Shown here: positions 30,408-34,973 of the stretch, piece by piece
Layout: each line of letters starts with the position of its first letter
Numbering within the stretch: position 1 is the stretch's first letter
Assembly (NCBI GenBank): GCA_913776255.1
Contig: CAJYLV010000026.1
Location: 1-34,973, forward strand
Direction of reading: 5' to 3'
Origin: an uncultured Sphingomonas sp.
GTDB lineage: Bacteria > Pseudomonadota > Alphaproteobacteria > Sphingomonadales > Sphingomonadaceae
DNA: 34,973 nt
Made by a program: the position numbers and the translations under genes
Notes under the pieces: generated by a model
Database searches by the model: none
What the model was told of the DNA's origin: nothing
The model's input: only the letters and a program-made list of their open reading frames with translations

Positions 30408-31541
30408 ATGGATCGACCGATGAGTGCGGCTGCCGACTTCAGCATGGATCGCGATGGCGCTGCGGGCGCCGGCGGGCAGGTGTTGCGCGTGACCGGCGAC
30501 CTGTCGCTGGCGCGGCTCGGCGATCTGCCGAGCCGGCTGGAGAAGCAGGAGGGGCAGGTGTCGGTGATCGACCTGTCCGCGGTCGAGCGGATCGACACGA
30601 TCGGCGCCTGGGTAATCCACCGCTTCGCGCGCGAACGCGACGCGCGGATCGAGGGGCTGAGCGGCGACGGGCAGAACCTGCTGGAACAGGTGCAGGCCGC
30701 CGACCAGCCGGTGCAGATGCGCCCGCAATCGCGCTCGCCGTTCGGCCGCGTGCTCGCGGAGATCGGTGAATCGACCGCCAATTCGGCGCGCACCGCGCTC
30801 GGGCTGCTCGGCTTCATGGGCGAGACGGTGATCGCGTTCGGCGGCATCATCCGCCATCCCAGCCGCTTCCGGTTCAACGCGACGGTGCAACGGTTCGAGG
30901 TGGTCGGCGTGTCGGCGCTGGGTATCATCGGGCTGATGAGCTTTCTGATCGGCGTGGTGATCGCGCAGCAGGGCGCGGTGCAGCTGCGCCAGTTCGGCGC
31001 CGAGGCGTTCACGATCAATCTCGTCGGCCGCATCTCGATGCGCGAGTTGGGCGTGCTGATGACCGCGATCATGGTCGCGGGGCGGTCCGGATCGGCGTTC
31101 GCCGCGCAGCTCGGCACGATGAAGCTGACCGAAGAGATCGACGCGATGCGCACGATCGGCGTCTCGCCGATGGAAGCGCTGGTCTTGCCGCGCACGATCG
31201 CGGCGATCGTGCTGATGCCGTTGCTCGGTTTCTACGCCGCGGTGCTGTCGGTGTTCGGCGGCTGCCTGTTGTGCTGGTTCGCGCTCGACATCCCGCCGAT
31301 CGCGTTCGTCGCGCGCATCCGCGAGGTGGTGCCGATCACCGACGTGTTCGTCGGGCTCATCAAGGCCCCGGTGTTCGGCGCGATCATCGCGGTCGCGGGC
31401 TGCTTCCAGGGGATGCAGGTGAAGGGCGATGCCGAGCAGGTCGGGCTGAAGACCACCTCGGCGGTGGTGCAGGCGATCTTCATGGTGATCGTGGTCGATG
31501 CGTTCTTCGCGGTGTTCTTCGAACAGATCGGCTGGATCTGA
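30408..31541 (+). CDS. mlaE: Lipid-transport ABC permease, MlaE family with fused STAS domain (LinK-like)
   Basis: 377 residues. Residues 24-105 form a STAS domain (LRVTGDLSLARLGDLP, VSVIDLSAVERIDTIGAWVI), the role filled by separate MlaB in E. coli. The MlaE permease part follows: IGLMSFLIGVVIAQQGAVQL, the conserved ISMRELGVLMTAIMVAGRSGSAFAAQLGTMKLTEEIDAM and several membrane helices. With the next three genes it forms an inner-membrane importer or exporter of phospholipid-like hydrophobic molecules. The same order occurs as linKLMN in Sphingobium, where it is needed for hexachlorocyclohexane use. The ATG at 30420 is an alternative start. Confidence 0.92.
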   Translation: MDRPMSAAADFSMDRDGAAGAGGQVLRVTGDLSLARLGDLPSRLEKQEGQVSVIDLSAVERIDTIGAWVIHRFARERDARIEGLSGDGQNLLEQVQAADQPVQMRPQSRSPFGRVLAEIGESTANSARTALGLLGFMGETVIAFGGIIRHPSRFRFNATVQRFEVVGVSALGIIGLMSFLIGVVIAQQGAVQLRQFGAEAFTINLVGRISMRELGVLMTAIMVAGRSGSAFAAQLGTMKLTEEIDAMRTIGVSPMEALVLPRTIAAIVLMPLLGFYAAVLSVFGGCLLCWFALDIPPIAFVARIREVVPITDVFVGLIKAPVFGAIIAVAGCFQGMQVKGDAEQVGLKTTSAVVQAIFMVIVVDAFFAVFFEQIGWI

Positions 31542-32497
31542 TGCCGCAGCATAACGCCAGCCGCCCGGATACCGCCCCGATCATCAAGGTGACCGGGCTG
31601 CGCAACGAATTCGGCGATCAGGTCATCCACGACAATCTCGATCTCGAGGTACGGCGCGGCGAAATCCTCGGGGTCGTCGGTGGATCGGGGACCGGCAAGT
31701 CGGTGCTGATGCGCTCGATCATCGGGCTGCAATCGCCGACACAGGGCGAGGTCGAGGTGTTCGGCGAGCCGACGCTCGATCGCACCGAGCATGAGACGGT
31801 CGAGATCCGCAAGCGCTGGGGCGTGCTGTTCCAGGGCGGTGCGTTGTTCTCGACGCTGACCGTCGCCGAGAACGTGCAGGTGCCGCTGCGCGAATTCTAT
31901 CCCGACCTCGACCTCGCGCTGCTCGACGAAATCGCCTCGTACAAGGTAGTGATGACCGGGCTGCCCGCCGACGCCGGGCCGAAATTCCCCGCCGAACTGT
32001 CGGGCGGCATGAAGAAGCGCGCCGGGCTGGCGCGCGCGCTGGCGCTCGATCCGGAATTGCTGTTCCTCGACGAGCCGACCGCCGGGCTCGACCCGATCGG
32101 CGCGGCGGCGTTCGACGAGCTGACCAAGGCGCTCCAGAAGACGCTGGGGCTGACGGTGTTCCTCATCACCCACGATCTCGACACGCTTTATGCGATCTGC
32201 GACCGCGTCGCGGTGCTCGCCGACAAGCGCGTGATCGCGGTCGGGACGATCGACGAGCTGCTCGCGCTGGATCACCCGTGGATCCAGGAATATTTCAACG
32301 GGCCGCGCGGGCGCGCGGCGGTCGCCTCGCAGGAGCGGAGTGCCGCCAGCGACGCCGCCGCGCATCCGACCGAGGTGGCGCGGCTGCAAAGCGGGCAGCG
32401 CTCGCAGGGCGGCATGGCGGACGATTATGCGCGCGGCGCGGAAACGGTGGATCACGGCAGGTCGGCCGGCGTCACCGGGTCGGGCGAGAGGGGCTGA
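31541..32497 (+). CDS. mlaF: Lipid-transport ABC ATPase, MlaF family (LinL-like)
   Basis: 318 residues, overlapping the permease stop by one base. Walker A GGSGTGKS (47-54), a Q-loop near VLFQGGALFSTLTVAENV, signature LSGGMKKR (153-160), Walker B LLFLDEPTAGLDP and the H-loop ITHDLDTLYAI are all present. It drives the MlaE permease. The C-terminal 50 residues (GPRGRAAVASQERSAASDA... to GSGERG) are Ala/Ser/Gly-rich and polar, longer than E. coli MlaF. Confidence 0.93.
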   Translation: MPQHNASRPDTAPIIKVTGLRNEFGDQVIHDNLDLEVRRGEILGVVGGSGTGKSVLMRSIIGLQSPTQGEVEVFGEPTLDRTEHETVEIRKRWGVLFQGGALFSTLTVAENVQVPLREFYPDLDLALLDEIASYKVVMTGLPADAGPKFPAELSGGMKKRAGLARALALDPELLFLDEPTAGLDPIGAAAFDELTKALQKTLGLTVFLITHDLDTLYAICDRVAVLADKRVIAVGTIDELLALDHPWIQEYFNGPRGRAAVASQERSAASDAAAHPTEVARLQSGQRSQGGMADDYARGAETVDHGRSAGVTGSGERG

Positions 32498-32500
32498 GAG

Positions 32501-33466
32501 ATGGAAACGCGTTCGAACCATGTCCTCGTCGGCGCGGTGGTGCTGATCCTGCTGGCGCTGGTCGCGATCTTCACGGTGTGGATCGCGCGGATCGGCGGCT
32601 CGGAGGAGCGTGACTATGACATCTTCTTCCGCCAGGCAGTCGACGGGCTGGCGAAGGGGTCGTCGGTCACCTTCTCGGGCGTGCCGTCCGGACAGGTGAA
32701 GAGCATCTCGCTGTGGAAGCCCGATCCGCAATATGTGCGGGTGCGGATCAGCGTGAACAACGACACGCCGATCCTGCGCGGTACCACCGCGACGATCCAG
32801 GGCAGCTTCACCGGCACCAGCACCGTCAGCCTCGACGGCGCGATCAAGGGCGCGCAGCCGATCACCTGCCCCGAGGGCGACGCCGCCAAGAGCGTCTGCC
32901 CGCTGGGCGTGCCGGTGATCCCGACCAAGACCGGCGGGATCGGCGCGATCCTGAATTCGGCACCGCAGTTGCTGGAGCGACTGTCGACGTTGACCGAGCG
33001 GCTGACGGGGATGCTGAGCGACCGCAACCAGGCGTCGATCGCGGGGATTCTCGACAATACCAACCGGCTGACCGATGCGCTGGCCGATCGCGGACCCGAG
33101 ATCGCCGCCACGCTGGCGCAGACCCGCGTCGCGATCCAGCAGGCGGGCAATGCCGCCGAGCAGATCGGTGCGTTGGCGCAGACGACCAATGGCGTGCTCG
33201 CCAATGACGTCCAGCCGGCGATGGCGAATCTGAACAAGGCGATCACCTCGGCGCAGCAGAGCGCGGAGACGCTGAACGCCGCGATCGGCGATGCGCGGCC
33301 GGGGCTGACCACGTTCAGCAAGCAGACGATCCCGCAGGTCAACCAGCTCGTGCGAGACCTGCGCGTGACCGCCGCGTCGCTGAAGAGCATCTCGGAGCGA
33401 GTGGAACAGGGCGGCGCCAGTGCGCTGGTGGGGCAGCCCGCGCTGCCGGATTACAAGGGGAAATGA
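32501..33466 (+). CDS. mlaD: MCE domain protein, MlaD family (LinM-like)
   Basis: 321 residues. A single membrane anchor (HVLVGAVVLILLALVAIFTVWI, residues 7-28) is followed by the MCE domain (about 37-120: VTFSGVPSGQVKSISLWK, ILRGTTATIQGSFTGTSTVSL). A helical C-terminal region of about 180 residues then has the repeated helices of MCE proteins that form periplasmic needles or rings. It binds lipids in the periplasm for the MlaEF complex. It starts 3 bp after mlaF stops, and its stop overlaps the next start (ATGA). Confidence 0.92.
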   Translation: METRSNHVLVGAVVLILLALVAIFTVWIARIGGSEERDYDIFFRQAVDGLAKGSSVTFSGVPSGQVKSISLWKPDPQYVRVRISVNNDTPILRGTTATIQGSFTGTSTVSLDGAIKGAQPITCPEGDAAKSVCPLGVPVIPTKTGGIGAILNSAPQLLERLSTLTERLTGMLSDRNQASIAGILDNTNRLTDALADRGPEIAATLAQTRVAIQQAGNAAEQIGALAQTTNGVLANDVQPAMANLNKAITSAQQSAETLNAAIGDARPGLTTFSKQTIPQVNQLVRDLRVTAASLKSISERVEQGGASALVGQPALPDYKGK

Positions 33467-34068
33467 TCGTGCGTGCCTTCGCGAACAAGCTCCTGATTGT
33501 CGCCGCGCTGATGCCGCTGGCCGGCTGCATCCGCTTCGGCGCGGCACCGCCGCCGTCGCTGTTGACGATTGCGCCCCAGGCGCAGCCGGCGGTCGGCACG
33601 ATGCAGAATTCCGCCACCGGGCGGACGATCGTGGTCGAGGTGCCGGCAGTGCCGCAGTCGATCGCGGGCACGCGCGTGCCGGTGCAGGCGACCGATACGT
33701 CGATCGCCTATGTCAAGAACGCGCAATGGGCCGAGCCGCCCGCGCGGCTGTTCGCGCGGTTGCTGTCCGACACGTTGACGGTGCGCGCGAAGATGGTCGT
33801 GCTGTCGACCGCGCAATCCTTCGACGCGCCGACCGCGTCGCTGGGCGGTGAGCTGCGGACCTTCGGCGTCGATGCGGCGCAGCGGCAGGCCGTGGTGATC
33901 TATGACGCGTCGTTCACTCCCGCCGGCAAGACCAACGTCGAGAAGCAGCGCTTCGAAGCGCGCGCGCCGGTGAGCGCGATCGACGCCCCGCAATCGGGCG
34001 CGGCGCTCAGTCAGGCCGCCAATCAGGTCGCGCAGCAGGTGGCGGATTGGGTGGCGGCGCAGCGCTGA
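33463..34068 (+). CDS. ABC-type transport auxiliary lipoprotein (PqiC/LinN-like)
   Basis: 201 residues. The lipoprotein signal ends LMPLAGC with Cys22. The mature protein fits the ABC transporter auxiliary/PqiC family: IVVEVPAVPQSIAGTRVPVQ, SIAYVKNAQWAEPPARLFARLLSDTL and an amphipathic tail (SQAANQVAQQVADWVAAQR). It probably sits at the outer membrane and receives or delivers lipids from the MCE protein. Translation overlaps mlaD by 4 bp. It takes the fourth place of the linKLMN order. No MlaC-type carrier gene follows. Confidence 0.88.
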   Translation: MIVRAFANKLLIVAALMPLAGCIRFGAAPPPSLLTIAPQAQPAVGTMQNSATGRTIVVEVPAVPQSIAGTRVPVQATDTSIAYVKNAQWAEPPARLFARLLSDTLTVRAKMVVLSTAQSFDAPTASLGGELRTFGVDAAQRQAVVIYDASFTPAGKTNVEKQRFEARAPVSAIDAPQSGAALSQAANQVAQQVADWVAAQR

Positions 34069-34074
34069 CCCACG

Positions 34075-34923
34075 TCAGGGCGCGCGCCGGACCTCGAGCG
34101 GCACTTCGCAGACGTCCGCCCCACCCGAGCCGATCGTCGGGGCGGGCGGGTTCTCGCGACGATGGATGAGCGCGGCGAAGCGCGGATTATCAGCAGCGCG
34201 ATGTTGGAAGCGCGGGCGTTCGGCGGCGGGCAGGGCGCTGGCGAGTGTCACCGTGACGATCCGTGCCCGCGCCGCCGGATCGGCGTGGACGCCCATCGGC
34301 GCCGGGCCGCGCGGCAATGCGGAGAGATGCTGCATCCCCTCGATCACACGGCCAACGACGGCGTAGTTGCGATCCAGGCGCCGCGCCGACTGGCCGATCG
34401 GGGTGAACAGCTCCGCGCCCGACCCGCTGGTGACCGCCTCGTCGCGCGCGACCCCGACCATGCCGTAGCAATGCGTGAGCCACGCATGGCCATGCCCGTC
34501 GCCAGCGATTGGCCAGCCGTCGGCGGTGACGCCTGATGCCGCCGAATGAGTGTCAGCGCGCGTCATGCGTTGCGCGGGAGCGAATTGCGCGATCTCGAAC
34601 TCCGGCATGACATGGCCCGCGACGCCGGGCGGCAGCGGTTTCTTCTCGGTCGCATCGCCCCATTGCGCGACCCAATTCTCCTGCACGCGATAGACGCTCT
34701 CGCCATCCCACCAGCCGGCGCTCGCGAGCTTGCGGATGTTGGCGACATGTGCCGGCGCGAGCGTGGCGGCGAGCCGGATCATGACGACGCGGTCGCCGGC
34801 CAGCCGCATCACCAGCAACTCGTCGTTGGGGATCGCGCGCCAGTCCGACGCGGCGGGCTCGTGCGGCGCGGCGAGTGCGGGGGTGGCCTGGAGCGCGAGC
34901 AGCAGCGGGACGACGATCATCAT
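34075..34923 (-). CDS. Peptidylprolyl isomerase, cyclophilin type, exported
   Basis: 282 residues from ATG 34923; a TTG at 34959 would add 12 residues and cannot be excluded. Signal peptide MIVVPLLLALQATPALAA. The cyclophilin-type region shows VMIRLAATLAPAHVANIRKLASAGWWDGESVYRVQENWVAQWGD near the N-terminus, GMVGVARDE with a following SGSGAELFTPIG, and NYAVVGRVIEGMQHL. It should isomerise X-Pro bonds of envelope proteins. The core is diverged from classical cyclophilins, and the HTNGSQFF-type motif is altered, so activity may be weak. It converges with the transporter operon, with 6 bp between stops. Confidence 0.8.
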   Translation of the reverse strand: MMIVVPLLLALQATPALAAPHEPAASDWRAIPNDELLVMRLAGDRVVMIRLAATLAPAHVANIRKLASAGWWDGESVYRVQENWVAQWGDATEKKPLPPGVAGHVMPEFEIAQFAPAQRMTRADTHSAASGVTADGWPIAGDGHGHAWLTHCYGMVGVARDEAVTSGSGAELFTPIGQSARRLDRNYAVVGRVIEGMQHLSALPRGPAPMGVHADPAARARIVTVTLASALPAAERPRFQHRAADNPRFAALIHRRENPPAPTIGSGGADVCEVPLEVRRAP

Positions 34924-34973
34924 GGCGCGAAGGCTGGCCGATCGGGCGGCGCGACGCAATCGATCCGCTTGCG

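Noticed and set aside
25382..31195. A 1937-codon open frame on the minus strand opposite the RND pump, DUF445 and mla genes
   Set aside because: It is antisense to clearly identified genes. Long antisense frames arise in GC-rich DNA with G/C-biased third positions; the translation is low-complexity Arg/Asp/His-rich with no recognisable domain.

Overview
The window is a GC-rich, densely coded chromosomal segment from an alphaproteobacterium, most likely a sphingomonad (Sphingomonas or a close relative). This is an inference from gene content: a SciP/DUF1153 CtrA-interaction protein, a DUF6481 basic Ala/Lys-rich protein, paired TonB-dependent receptors, a STAS-MlaE/MlaF/MCE/lipoprotein transporter with the linKLMN gene order of Sphingobium, and many palindromic intergenic repeats. 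I saw no rRNA, tRNA, CRISPR array, prophage, transposase or defence island. Most genes are recognisable housekeeping or envelope genes.

Layout. 1-5540 (+): tail of a bolA-like gene, the CGFS glutaredoxin grxD, a repeat-filled gap, a BlaI-type repressor with an M56 (BlaR1-like) membrane protease behind a two-site operator, an MBL-fold hydrolase overlapping a DUF4230 protein, and nadA. 5983-9034: an exported S9 prolyl-oligopeptidase-family enzyme converging on a CDF metal exporter with a His-rich N-terminus. 9314-18181 (-): an SAM-dependent spermidine-synthase-like enzyme overlapping a DUF6481 gene, then in transcription order phoD, TonB receptor, TonB receptor, glpQ, which looks like a phosphate-ester scavenging cluster. 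18345-20820: a class-I amidotransferase, a DUF2256 mini-protein, a Tat-exported SMP-30/gluconolactonase-like protein and a small lipoprotein followed by a possible structured RNA. 21119-23421: mnmA, a 57-codon unannotated ORF, sciP, and a GlsB/YeaQ membrane protein with a textbook terminator. 23566-28864: a SIMPL-domain protein divergent from an RND efflux adaptor and pump. 29081-34923: a DUF445 protein, the mla/lin-type lipid transporter operon, and a cyclophilin-type isomerase convergent with it.

The strongest non-genic structure is a 75-bp palindrome present four times at exactly the same length (one copy has perfect 32-bp arms), with at least two other families of palindromic intergenic repeats. 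Other signals worth checking are the two-dyad BlaI operator, the phosphate-scavenging cluster with two paralogous receptors, a perfect 9-8-9 inverted repeat in front of the lipid-transport operon, a 17-bp palindrome in front of the RND pump, and the candidate small RNA near 20866. I found nothing I can defend as a wholly new system; the BlaR1-like sensor with a non-PBP sensor domain is the closest to an undescribed signalling function.
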